Shown piece after piece: positions 1 to 14,598 of a stretch of DNA of 64,000 bases; within the stretch, counting starts at the first letter, position 1, and every line of letters begins with the position of its first letter. The position numbers and the translations under genes were made by a program. The stretch lies in contig JACSVZ010000024.1 in NCBI GenBank assembly GCA_014706295.1, forward strand, positions 6,063,969 to 6,127,968, given 5' to 3'. This DNA comes from Lycocorax pyrrhopterus obiensis. Taxonomy: Eukaryota; Chordata; Aves; Passeriformes; Paradisaeidae. A model generated the notes under the pieces. The model was not told the origin of the DNA. It searched no databases and worked only from the letters and a program-made list of their open reading frames with translations.

Positions 1-1249
<1,249 letters not shown>

Positions 1250-1255
1250 GGCTCC

Positions 1256-2400
1256 CTGCGGGGGGAAAAAAGCCCCAAATCCTTCAGCTCCGGGGTGGGC
1301 ACAGCTCGGACACTGTCACATCAGCACGGCCTCCAGGTACTTCCAGGAGGGAGCAGGTGTGGCCAGGCTGGTCACACCTCCCGGACACGGAGCTGTCACA
1401 CCCCGGACACAAGCCTGGTTCTTCCTGTTAAACCCAGCCGAGGTCCTGGGCTCACCCATTTCCCTCAGGCTTTACCCAAAGGGCAGCAGTTCTCACTATT
1501 AATTAATTAATTAGTTAATTGGGACGGTCTCAACAGGGGTATCAGCCCTGCCCTTCACCCATTCCCTGTTTTTCCCCCAGCTCCTTAACACGGTCCCAGC
1601 CTCCCTTCCCAGTGCTGGCCCCGCTCCGCGCCTCCTCCCCGGGAAGGCGGACTTTGGGACACTGCAAAGCGCAGCGACATTTGTGGGACGCGGAGGCTCC
1701 GTCCCCGGGAGGGACCCCCGGTGCTCCCGAGGGATGTGGAGCCAGAACCGGGAAATTTCCCCGCCGGAGCTGCGGCTCCGGCTGGAACCCAACCTGAGCC
1801 CCCCAGATCGGGCTGGGGGAGGGAACAGCACCGGGGCCAGGTGCGAGAGGGCGGGGAAGGCAAAATAACGCGGATTTCAGCAGGGGAGCGGGGCCGGGGC
1901 CGGCAGGGACCGGAGGAGCCGGGCCCGGGGGGCAGAACGTACCCGGGGACTGGATTGATCCCTGGAATTACCCCAGGCTCCGGGGGTTTGGGTTCTCCCT
2001 ACCAAAGGAAGCAGGGCAGGGCAGGGCAGGGCAGCACGTCCGTCCCCCTGCCCGCTCCCCGGTTCTCCCCGGTTCCCCCCGGTCTCTCACCCGCCGCTGC
2101 CGCCGCTCCCGCTCAGCCCCGCGCGGGGCGCGGCCCCTTTAAGGCCGGGCCTTGGCCCCGCCCCCCCCCAGCGCCACGCGCGCGGCTCCTCCATGGAAAC
2201 GGGTCACGGCTACGGGGCGGCGGCGCGGACAAAACATCGCGGAGGGACGGCGGCCATTGGTGAGCGCGGGGCCACTGCGCGGCGCCCGGTGCCGCAGCGC
2301 CCCCTGGCGGCGGGAGGAGGCCGCTGCCCCAAACCCCGAATTTTTGCCCGAATTTTTGCCCGATTCCGCCTCATTTCTGCGGCGTTCATTAGCGAAGGTT
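1256..2400 (-). promoter_or_regulatory. GALE 5'UTR intron and CpG-island promoter region
   Basis: The stretch from about 1600 to 2330 is very GC-rich with many CpGs and lies immediately upstream of the GALE 5'UTR acceptor, as expected for a TATA-less housekeeping promoter. It contains a CCAAT box (CCATTGG around 2252-2258) and a GGGCA pentamer run (2011-2034). No ORF here resembles a known protein. The exact transcription start cannot be fixed from sequence. Confidence 0.6.
2011..2034. repeat. (GGGCA)n short tandem repeat
   Basis: About five copies of the pentamer GGGCA inside the GALE promoter island. Low-complexity; no function inferred. Confidence 0.8.
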
Positions 2401-2765
2401 CGGTAAGTGTTAACAGTTTATTGAAGTGATGTGGAGAGGCGGTGCACGCAGCCTCACACTCGCCCCACCCCCTGAAAGGACAAGGCTCCTTCACTCGTCT
2501 CCAGTCTCACAAATAAACTGTTCAATAAATTATTTCAAATAGAAGAGTTGGGGGCGGTTCCCAAGGACCTGATCACCGTGAGGAGAAGGGGTGTTTCACA
2601 CTCTCTGCTCTCTGGGGGTGGAAGGAACTCCTCACCCCCCCCAGCCCACCATGATGCAGCATTCCCACACAGAACAGGCCCTTGGAGCCAAACCAGCAGC
2701 AAAAGCTCCTTAGGCTGGTTCAGCTGAATCAGATTTTTAATAGTTTTAGACTATTAAATAATGTG

Positions 2766-2771
2766 TTTATT
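2766..2771 (-). terminator. Likely HMGCL poly(A) signal AATAAA
   Basis: TTTATT on the plus strand reads AATAAA on the HMGCL strand, about 480 nt downstream of the stop codon. A second AATAAA lies further on at 2416-2421, close to the GALE promoter island. Which one is used cannot be decided here. The stretch 2400-3246 is otherwise HMGCL 3'UTR or spacer, with no ORF I recognise. Confidence 0.5.
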
Positions 2772-3246
2772 ACTGCTGGTATTTAGAGGTATCTTACAAC
2801 AGATACACAGTCCAGGACCACAGTCCCTGCAGGCTGAGGTGGCCCAAGGCTGACACCTGGAGCACGAGGGGAGCCTTTGGACTCAGCCTCCACATTTGCA
2901 GAGGGGAGAGAAGGGAAAAGGGCAAAGCCTGACCTGGAGAAGTGCTCTAACTGCAAAATCTGTGGATTGTCCTTTGCTCTGCAGGCAGGAGCTGGTGGGT
3001 GCTGGTCTGGTCAGAGCTTTTCTAAGCCCCTCCAAGTCCTCCCTTCTTTAAGGCAAATGGTGACATCCTCGAGGTCCAATATAATACAACAGAATAGAAT
3101 ATTCTTGCATTTCTTCGTAATTCTGGTGGATTCTGAGCTTCCTCTCAAATGCTGAGCTGGGAAGGAGCTCAGGAGGTCAGAGAGGAATCCCAGCAAGTGC
3201 TGGATCCTCGGTTTTTTCTTGATCCAAGGAGAAATTCCACTCAGTG

Positions 3247-6666
<3,420 letters not shown>

Positions 6667-6678
6667 CTTCGCCGGCGC

Positions 6679-6761
6679 TCACGTGACCGCACCCACCCCC
6701 GACACGTGACGCGCCGGGGGCGTGGCCGCGGCAGGGGTCACATGACCGCAGCCCCACGTGG
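6679..6761 (-). promoter_or_regulatory. E-box (CACGTG/CACATG) cluster in the HMGCL CpG-island promoter
   Basis: Four E-boxes in 83 bases just upstream of the HMGCL start: TCACGTGACC (6679-6688), CACGTGA (6703-6709), the palindrome GTCACATGAC (6737-6746) and CCACGTGG (6755-6762). The flanks resemble USF or MiT/TFE (CLEAR-type) sites. The surrounding island runs from about 6380 to 7000. Confidence 0.6.
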
Positions 6762-6762
6762 C

Positions 6763-7621
6763 ACCGGCACCGCGCTGTCACCGCGGCCTCGCCGTCCCTT
6801 CCGTCCCTTCACCGCCGTCCGGAGCCGTCCCGTACCTGTCCCCAGGCGCCGTCCCGCAGCGCGGAGACCGTGTCGTACTGCGGCATCTTTCCCTGCGGCG
6901 CCGGCACTGCCCGGCCGTGCGCCCGCCGCGTACTTATACCGCGGCTTTCCCGCCGGCCGGCGCGCTGGGTAAACACGGCGCTGTTTGTTTTGGGACGGGC
7001 CCCGCTCCGCGCCAGAGGTTACCGGCGTGATGGGGTTGCGAGGCAAAGAGGCCGTCGTTCTGTTGTCCCTTTCTGTCCCCTTTTTTTTTGTTTGTAACGG
7101 CGTCATCACCGGAGGCAGGCGGCGCTCCCGTGACCGGGTCCCCGGCACTCGGAGCCAGTTCTCTGAAGCCAGGGCAGGTGGATGTTTGTCAATTGAGTAA
7201 CAGCCCCCACAGCACCAGCTCCGCACGTGGCCCAGCTCCGGGGCTCTGCTCGTGCCCAGCTCCCAGTGTTCTGGCAGGTTTTGCTCGGACAGGAACAAAA
7301 CAAAGCTTGTCTGCAAGGTTGTGGGGCCTCCACAGCAACCTGTGTGCTCTTGCGAGCAGTTTCATCACTCAGACACACATTGTTCGACCCTCTGTAAAAA
7401 GTTCAACACCTACGCAGGAAACCTGCTCTCCCTGGAACTGAAAGTTCAGTAGTTCAGAAGTGCAATTCACAATGGTGTAGCCTCTTAAAAATTCACTAAG
7501 AACAAAACCTTTTCTTGTAGCTGTCTGCAGCAGAATATAAATTAAAGTTTGTTGATGGATTTGTGTACTATTTTTTTACAGATGATTTCTTCCCGATCTC
7601 TTCCAGCAAGCTTCCATTAGA
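6763..7621. other. HMGCL promoter flank and HMGCL-FUCA1 spacer
   Basis: The GC-rich island continues to about 7000, then ordinary spacer runs to the FUCA1 poly(A) signal. ORFs here on either strand are GC-rich artefacts or short, with no recognisable domain. Confidence 0.5.
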
Positions 7622-7627
7622 TTTATT
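7622..7627 (-). terminator. Likely FUCA1 poly(A) signal AATAAA
   Basis: TTTATT on the plus strand, about 165 nt past the FUCA1 stop codon. It is the first canonical signal downstream and gives a short 3'UTR. Confidence 0.55.
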
Positions 7628-7791
7628 CATCATGGAAGTAGCTGACCAACACCAAAGTAACACAAGGCAACAGAGACCAGGGGAGAGCTTCTCTCGAGTG
7701 AAAAATAATGTATTCAGTACAAAAAATAAAAATCCTCTTGCATTCAATCAAAAAGAAAGGCAGTGGGAGATGCTGTGCCCCTCCACAGGCA

Positions 7792-10700
7792 TCACTTCAC
7801 ACCCTCGAGCTTCACGGCCCAGCCGGATTGAGGAGGGAGAGGGGATGGCAGCATGTAGGGCAGGGTTATGAGCATCCCTTTCCCCGGGGATTTTTGCCAC
7901 TTCAGAGTCCCAGCATACCCCAACAGTGTCACCTGTGGAGGAAGGAAGGGGACACTCAGCTGGAGCTCACCAGGCCCCCTCTGCACACCCCAGCATTTCC
8001 CACAGGCCAGGGCAGCCCTGCAGGGCCCCAGCCGTGGCTCATGTGGCACAAGGGGTGACACACGGGGTGCTCTGAGGCCAAACCAGGCTCTGGTTTGCTG
8101 TTTGGGGGGTTGTTTGTTGCTGATGCTTTGCCCCTGTTTGTTCAGGGCAAAGGACGCCCAAACGTTTGCGTCACGGCGACACTTGCCACGAGCAGGGTGG
8201 TGCACCTGCGCTGAATCCGGGCTGCAGGAACAGCCACTCCTGCTCTGGGGACATTTGCTTCCCTCCCCTGCTACAACAGGATCCAAAGACTCCAGGAGAG
8301 GAGTCTCTGCCTGTTCCCTGGCAGCCACGAGCTTGTCCTGGCAATTCCTGTCCCGTGTTCCACGTCAAGTGGGCCAAAGCCTGGGGAGCAGGCCGGGACG
8401 CTGCAAGGATCTGCAGGGAGGCCACAGCACACAACCTTCCCACTCCCCCAGTTCCTAAATGAAGTCAGGCTGGTCCTTCCCAGCCCACAGATGCCCCTAA
8501 ATGGGCTCTCAGTGTGTGCTGTCTTTTTTAAAGTCTCTTACCCGTGTGCCTGGAGATGGGATGGGCGAGGACAGATGCAGGTCACTGTCCCGAGGCCAGA
8601 GCAGGAAGATGGCAAAGACCACTGGTCCCTTGGAGGTGTACCTGAGGGAGCAGGAGTTCAGCAGGGTGAAGGGCACCAGACACCAACTTGACCTTTCCAG
8701 ACAGCATGAGAACTCTGCCTTGCCTTCTGTCACCACACAGGGGTCACCTACTTGCCACTCATTCCAAAATCTGTCCCTTTGGACCCACAATCAGCCCCTC
8801 AGCGCTGGCTGATGAAACCCAAACAAAGTCCAAGTGGGCAAATGTCACTGCCAACCTGTCCTGGCCTCACGCAGGGTGGATACACGGCCACATCCTGACC
8901 CCTGCTCTACATTTCTGGGCTGAACACACTGGAGGAAATAAAAACAACTCCATTTTGTAGGCATTTCTGGCCAGGACCACTACTTAAACAGTCCTGACAG
9001 CCACAGCATGGACACTTTTTAAAGGAAGGGTTGGTTTTTTTCCTACTGGAGTAAAATGGATTAAATCCTAATTGCAACACTTCAGAGTATACCAAATTTA
9101 GGAAAAGATAAGAAATAAACATCAGCTCAGGTGGTCTGAGCAGCAGAGTCCTTACCAGACCGTGTCTGTGGTGTTCTCCATCTGCACCCTCCAAGGCTGG
9201 GATTCATAAATTGCCTCCCCATTGGTGTCCAGCCACCTCCCAAGGGCCAGGAGTCTTTCTTGGAAGATGGGGGCAATCACCCCTTCTTTTGTAGGTCCCA
9301 CATTGAGGAGGTAGTTGCCACCCAAACTCACAGTCTGCACCAGCTCCTGTGGCAGATAAAGCAAGATAACAAACTGCATTATCTTCAGCTCTGACAACAC
9401 AGAAACCGAGGAGTTTTGGCCTTCATCAGCTGCTCCAGAAGCCGCTGATTCCCAGTAATCTTCCCCCAAGTTATTTTGATTTCAGCTTTCTTACCTCAAT
9501 CATACTCATTTCATCCATCACCTCAGCGATGCTCATGTTGCTGCGATAGCCCCAGGAGAGCTTGTCCAGGGAGGAGCACATCTCCCACTTGTGATCTGGC
9601 AGGGTGCCTGGCCTGTACTTGTCAGCGCAGTTGTAGAAACCCCCATGATGGCAGGAGCAGCCCTGACCCCAGCGATCGTTGACAACCACAGTGTCCTGGG
9701 AGAAGAGAAACAGCTCAGGGCACAGAAGCTTTTGTTCTTGGGCTGTCCAGCTGGCAGTCACCCCCCTCAGGAAGCACCTAAAAATTCCCTGTGCAATGGA
9801 AATCCTCCTGAGAAGGCCGAACCACTCTCTGGGAGAACCTCCCTCTGCTCACTCAGGTAGGAGCTGAGGCGACAAAGCTCCCGGCCTGAGCCGCCCACAA
9901 GTGTCCTGCAAAGGACAGTGGAGCTGCACAGGAGCACGGTCAAGGTTCTTTTTTTTGTCAGAGAATAAAACACATTTGGCAAATGCCAAGGAGGTTTCTG
10001 GTTTGATCACACATCCCACAGCTTCCTGACCTTCCACACCCACCCAATGCCACGAGGGACAGCAGGCAGCGGTACCTTGACGGGGGTGTCGTTATAGAGC
10101 CAGGCAAGGAAAGAGGTGGAATTCCAGTAGGAATCTGGAGCTTCCCAGTCTCCATCCGACCAAATCAGGTCTGGTTTGTATCTAAGAGAGATGGATGTTG
10201 TTTCAAAATGGTTTATTTGCTCCTGACACACTGTTTCTTGGGTGTGGGATTGTTTCACGTCCCCTTCCCACTGCCTGACATCACCAGGAGGTTTTTGCTT
10301 CATTTTCTGCTTCACACAAAGCTCTAAGTGGGGTTCTTGCAGCAGCAAAGGACAAGGTGTTGATCCACAGCTGAAGAGAGAGTGCAGTTCTTCCAAAACC
10401 ACAGAATTTAGCACCTCAAAGGCAATTATGAGGCACATTCTTGAGCTGGGACAACGACCCACAAGCCCAAGCCTTGTAGTTTTGTCAGCAAGGGGAAGCA
10501 AGGCAAGGATGCAAATTCACAGTGAAATCACTCTTCTATTCTACTAAATACTGAGCAGTTTGCTCCACTTCCAGCCACCCTCCACAAAGGCAGGATTAAA
10601 GGCAATTGCTTTTGCAGGAAAAATTTGTCCCTGCCTTATTCTACAGATTAGACCTTCCACAGGGCAAAAGTGAACCCCTTTTCTAATTACTACAAATCAT

Positions 10701-12162
10701 TACTGGTTAGCAAAGAGAATTTGCCTTGGCAAAAATGAGCATTTCTCTTCTTTGCATCCACTTTGCATCTCTCTCTACAGAACTGAAACCAGGAAACGCT
10801 GGTGATTCTGAACTGGCTGTGGCTCTTACTTTAAGACAAGGTCATAAAGTTCTGGCATCGTCTTCTTTAAAACGAAGCTCTGGGTCTTGAAGCCACTTTG
10901 TTTGTCAGCGAGGTAGAGAGGGTTAAACCACTCCATCAGGGAGTGATACAGCCCATAACGGAGGTTGCTGAAGGACAAAACACAGATGGAAGAAATAGGC
11001 TTCAGTGGGGATTAAGAAGCAGTGGAAATTAAATTACTGGCATTATTATTTTTCATTATTTGCAAGCGCTCCATTTTTCACATTATACTCGGGGTTTTCT
11101 GCTGTTTGTCAAGCACAGCCAGGAGGATTCACTGCTCTGAAAGAAGAGCCCTGGCAGGGCCGTACCTCTCCCTGAGGGCTTCTCCCAGCTCTCCCACCAG
11201 GTCTCGGTGGGGCCCTGTATCCACAGAATTCCAGTTCCAGGACACTGACGACCCCCAGTTGGTGAAGCCCTCATGGTGCTTGGTGGTCAGGACCACATAC
11301 CTGAGAGGGAAAAAAAGACTTGGCTGGGATGGCAAAAGAACAACTGAGATATTTCCCAGCCTCACTGCAAACCCAATCACTAAAACAGCAAGGCACTGGA
11401 TAACCACGCTGTGAGGAGCCCTCTGTCACTATCCTTAAAATTTAGAAGCAAATACAAGAATTATAGAGGATTTTAGTGGATTTTAATGCTGGGAAAGAAT
11501 GAACAACCAATACTTAGGTAGGAGCAAGACCTGTCGTCTCCTCAGCACCCTCAGGTATCTCAGCACTGTTCAGGGACCCCCAATCCCTCAGGGATCCCCA
11601 GACTTGCCCCTTCCATCCCCCCAGAGACCCCTGCATCCTCTTGGGAACAGCCCCATATCCTTTCCAACACTTTCAGGGACCCCCGGCCATGGCACCCATT
11701 CCCTCAGGGACCCCCAGAACCCTCCCATCCCCTCAGGGAGCCCCGACCACGGCACTCATCCCCTCAGGGACCCCCCATGCCCTCACGGGCCCCAACTCCG
11801 GCCATCCCCGGCGCTGACCTGGCCCCGGCCTGCTGGAAGAGCTGTGCCCACTGGCGGGGCTGGAAGTCGTGGGCGGTGAACCGGGGCGCGAAGTCCGCGT
11901 AAGTGGTGCCGGGCGGGAAGCGGCGGCGCACGAAGCGCTCGTAGGCGGCATCGTGCTGGCCCTGCCAGTGCCACCAGAACCACTCGGAGCCCCAGGCCGG
12001 CACGGAGAACACCCCCCAGTGCACGAACACCCCCACCTTGGCCCGGTCGAACCAGGCCGGCAGCGGCCGCGCGTCCAGGCTGGCCCAGTCCGGGCGGTAC
12101 CGGGGCGCGGCCAGGCCCGGGCCCAGCGCGGCCGCCACACAGAGCACAGCGAGCGCCGCCAT
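7792..12162 (-). CDS. FUCA1: Tissue (lysosomal) alpha-L-fucosidase, complete, 8 exons
   Basis: Glycoside hydrolase family 29 enzyme that removes alpha-linked fucose from glycoproteins and glycolipids in the lysosome. Exons: 12162-11819, 11300-11166, 10967-10830, 10181-10076, 9695-9495, 9346-9156, 8641-8542, 7932-7792; total 1356 bases, 451 residues. The N-terminus ([18 protein letters not shown]) is a cleavable signal peptide. Family landmarks follow: FVHWG and SEWFWWHW in exon 1, LTTKHHEGF in exon 2, and DLIWSDGDW in exon 4, where Asp215 corresponds to the human nucleophile Asp225. Exon 5 carries [18 protein letters not shown]-glycosylation sequons include NST, NMS and NTT. The C-terminal beta-sandwich ends KLEGVK, as in human. 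Length, exon phases and motifs agree with an intact gene. Confidence 0.97.
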
Positions 12163-12164
12163 CG

Positions 12165-12250
12165 CCCCGTGACGTCACGGCCGCCGCGGCTCCCCAGGGG
12201 CCGCGGGTTCGAGGCTGCGGCCCGACCCCTGCCCGCGGGGAAGCGGGGAG
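12165..12250 (-). promoter_or_regulatory. FUCA1 promoter with palindromic CRE
   Basis: A perfect TGACGTCA cAMP-response-element palindrome (12170-12177) lies only 8 bases upstream of the FUCA1 ATG, inside a CpG-rich block (about 11800-12250). Either the 5'UTR is very short or the site is transcribed; no TATA box is visible. Confidence 0.5.
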
Positions 12251-12269
12251 TATCCCGAGCGGGAAGGGA

Positions 12270-12760
12270 TGGAGGATCATCGGCTCCAGCCCCAACAATC
12301 TCACCCTGTGCATCCCTGGCAGCGCTGTCCAAACGCTCCTGGAGCTGTGGCAGCCTCGGAGCCGTGCCCATTCCCTGGGGAGCCCGGGCAGTGCCCCACC
12401 AGGCTCTGGGGAAGAGCCTTTCCCTGATATCCAACCTTAACCTCCCCTGGCCCAGCTCCAGGCAGTCCCTTGGATCCTGCCCATGGTCACAGAGATTGGA
12501 GCTGCCCCTTCACTGCTGCACACATTGATAAGTCTCCCCTCAGTCTCCCTTTCTCCAGACCCTCCCGTGCAGCCAGGACACGCCTGGGACAGGGCTCCCA
12601 AACCTTCTTGGAGGGCTGGGTGCATCCTCTGGGACATGGCAGAGTGCGAGGACCTCGTGGCCGTATCCCGGCCAGGATCATCCCTGCTGGAGGCATTTTG
12701 GGAGCTGGCAGGAGCCCAGCTGCCCCAGGTCACTGGTGAAGAGCCCTGTCCCACTTCTCT
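12270..12760 (-). mobile_element. CR1 LINE fragment(s), antisense to plus strand
   Basis: CR1-type text such as 'gagcctttccctgatatcca', 'accttaacctcccctggccc', 'cagtctccctttctccagac' and 'tcccaaaccttcttggaggg' fills this spacer between CNR2 and FUCA1. It is probably one diverged copy. Boundaries are approximate. Confidence 0.6.
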
Positions 12761-13019
12761 GTCCATTCAGCTAAAAGTGCTGCTTTTGTGTAATTTGCAA
12801 AAAAAGTTCCTCGTGCCCCACTTTGGGCTTAAACTTGCCACCTGGAGGACTTTGTACACCAAGAAAGAAAAGGAAGAAAAACCTGGAAAATGGCTTAAAT
12901 GTTTAATCACATGACATCCAACAAACACGTATGTGGTTAAGTCAGCTCTCCTGAAATCTGCTGGAAGAAATGTGCTGCCTGCAAGGTCCTGTCTGCCCCA
13001 GCTCTGGCCAAGTCCTTAA

Positions 13020-13400
13020 GCCACAGTGGGAACGTTCCATTGAGGTTGTTAAAGCCCTCCCAGACCGAGTCCAAGCTGTGCCCAATCCCCTCCTTGTCCC
13101 CAGCCCAGAGCACTGAGTGCCACATCCAGGCCTTCCATGGACACCTCCAGGGATGGGGACTCCAAACCTCCCCGGGCAGCCTATTCCAAAGCCTGATCAC
13201 TCTTTCCATGAAGAAATTCCCGCTGATGTCCAGCCTGAACCTCCCCTGGTGGGAGGTTTAAGAATCACAGATTCATGGAATACCCTGAGTTGGAAGAGAC
13301 CCACAAGGATCATCCAGTCCAACTCCTGTCCCTGCAGAGGACACCCCAACAATCCCAGCCTGTGCCTGAGAGCAAAGTCTGTGCACTTTATGTCCCAGCA
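13020..13400 (-). mobile_element. CR1 LINE fragment downstream of CNR2
   Basis: 'cctccagggatggggactcc', 'ctttccatgaagaaattccc' and 'gagttggaagagacccacaa' are CR1 3' blocks in antisense order; two copies may be nested or joined near 13262. The fragment may be part of the CNR2 3'UTR, since an ATTAAA for that strand occurs at 12902-12907. Confidence 0.75.
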
Positions 13401-13537
13401 TCGAAGGGTGACATCAGCAGGAGCTGTCCCCATATCACAGCTGATCCCTAAGCTCCCATCAGAAGAGAAAAGAAAAAGAAAAGTGATCCAGACTGTTCCT
13501 TCCAGCCTGAGTGCGTGGATTTTCCACAGGTGCCTCC

Positions 13538-14587
13538 CTACATTACGTGCGCGTCCTCGCAGACGGTCTCTATCACGGAGGACTTGTGGGTGCTCTCTGC
13601 TTCTGGGCTCTCCTCAGAGGCCTTCAGCTGCCTCCTGAAGTGGGAGAACACCCTCCTCAGGGAGGAGGACAGCTCCTTGCTCCGCAGGGCGTAAATGATG
13701 GGGTTCACCATGGAGTTGAGCAGGCAGAGGGTGCTGCAGAAGGCGAACACCTTGCGCAGGTGGTCGCTCAGCCTGGCGAAGATGCTGTAGATCATGAGCA
13801 CGAGGACGGGGGACCAGCAGAGCATGAGGACGGCCAGCACCATGACGAGGGTCTTGGCCAGCATCACGTCCATCCTCATCCGGGTGTTTTGCTTCCCTAC
13901 CTGTGCCTGGTGCTTCTCCATGTAGGCCACGTGCTGGCGAGCCCTCCAGAGCACATGGGCGTAGGCGTAGACGATGCAGCCCAGCAGGACCATGGTGAAG
14001 CAGAGCCAGCCCGACAGGTAATTGTCATCCACAAAGGGGAACAGCTCGGAGCAGGCGGAATCCAGCACGCAGCAGTTCCAGCCCAGCAGGGGCAGGTAAG
14101 CGATGGTGGCACAGGCCGCCCAGAGCACTCCCAGCGCTGTCCAGGCTCTTTTCCTGGTCATCAGGAGCTTGTATTGCGAGGGCCGGCTGATGGAGATGTA
14201 GCGGTCCAGGGCTGTGAGCAGCAGGCTGCTGAGGGAGGCGGAGAAGGACGTGTTCACCCCTCCCAGCTGCAGCAGGAACGCTTCCTTGGAGAAACCGGCT
14301 TTGTTAAACACGTGGAAGTTAACGAAACTGCAGACAAAGATGATGCTGGCCAGGATGTCAGCCAGGGCCAGGCTGCCAATGAAGAGGTAGGAAGGCTTTT
14401 TCCTGATCCCGGGGGAAGAGAAAATCAGGTAGAGCACCAAGGAGTTCTCAAAAACACACATTGTCCCAAAGAGGCCACACAGGATGCCAATGCTTATCTT
14501 CTGTGCCTGCGTGCTGAGCACCATGAAGCACTCCATGCTGTTCCCGCTGCACTTGGATGCGTTTTCAGGTATCCTACAAGTATCCAT
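13538..14587 (-). CDS. CNR2: Cannabinoid receptor 2, single coding exon
   Basis: Class A GPCR for endocannabinoids, Gi-coupled and in mammals found mainly on immune cells. An uninterrupted 349-codon ORF (human 360). Landmarks: sequon at Asn9; TM1 Asn48; TM2 SLALAD with Asp77; DRY at 128-130; the ECL2 cysteine cluster GWNCCVLDSACSELF; TM6 CWSP; TM7 NPIIYALRS. KPSYLFIGSLA and LLLTALDRY match CB2 rather than CB1, and the long CB1 N-terminus is absent. In TM3 the human CB2 segment FLLKIGS reads FLLQLGG here, changing two ligand-contact residues (see findings). A splice acceptor just before the start (AG at 14597-14598) implies upstream non-coding 5' exon(s), as in mammals. Downstream is a CR1-containing 3' region. 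Confidence 0.95.
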   Translation of the reverse strand: MDTCRIPENASKCSGNSMECFMVLSTQAQKISIGILCGLFGTMCVFENSLVLYLIFSSPGIRKKPSYLFIGSLALADILASIIFVCSFVNFHVFNKAGFSKEAFLLQLGGVNTSFSASLSSLLLTALDRYISISRPSQYKLLMTRKRAWTALGVLWAACATIAYLPLLGWNCCVLDSACSELFPFVDDNYLSGWLCFTMVLLGCIVYAYAHVLWRARQHVAYMEKHQAQVGKQNTRMRMDVMLAKTLVMVLAVLMLCWSPVLVLMIYSIFARLSDHLRKVFAFCSTLCLLNSMVNPIIYALRSKELSSSLRRVFSHFRRQLKASEESPEAESTHKSSVIETVCEDAHVM

Positions 14588-14598
14588 GGTGGTTACCT

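Noticed and set aside
1721..2263. 180-codon plus-strand ORF over the GALE promoter
   Set aside because: Gly/Pro/Arg-rich CpG-island artefact without domain or splice support.
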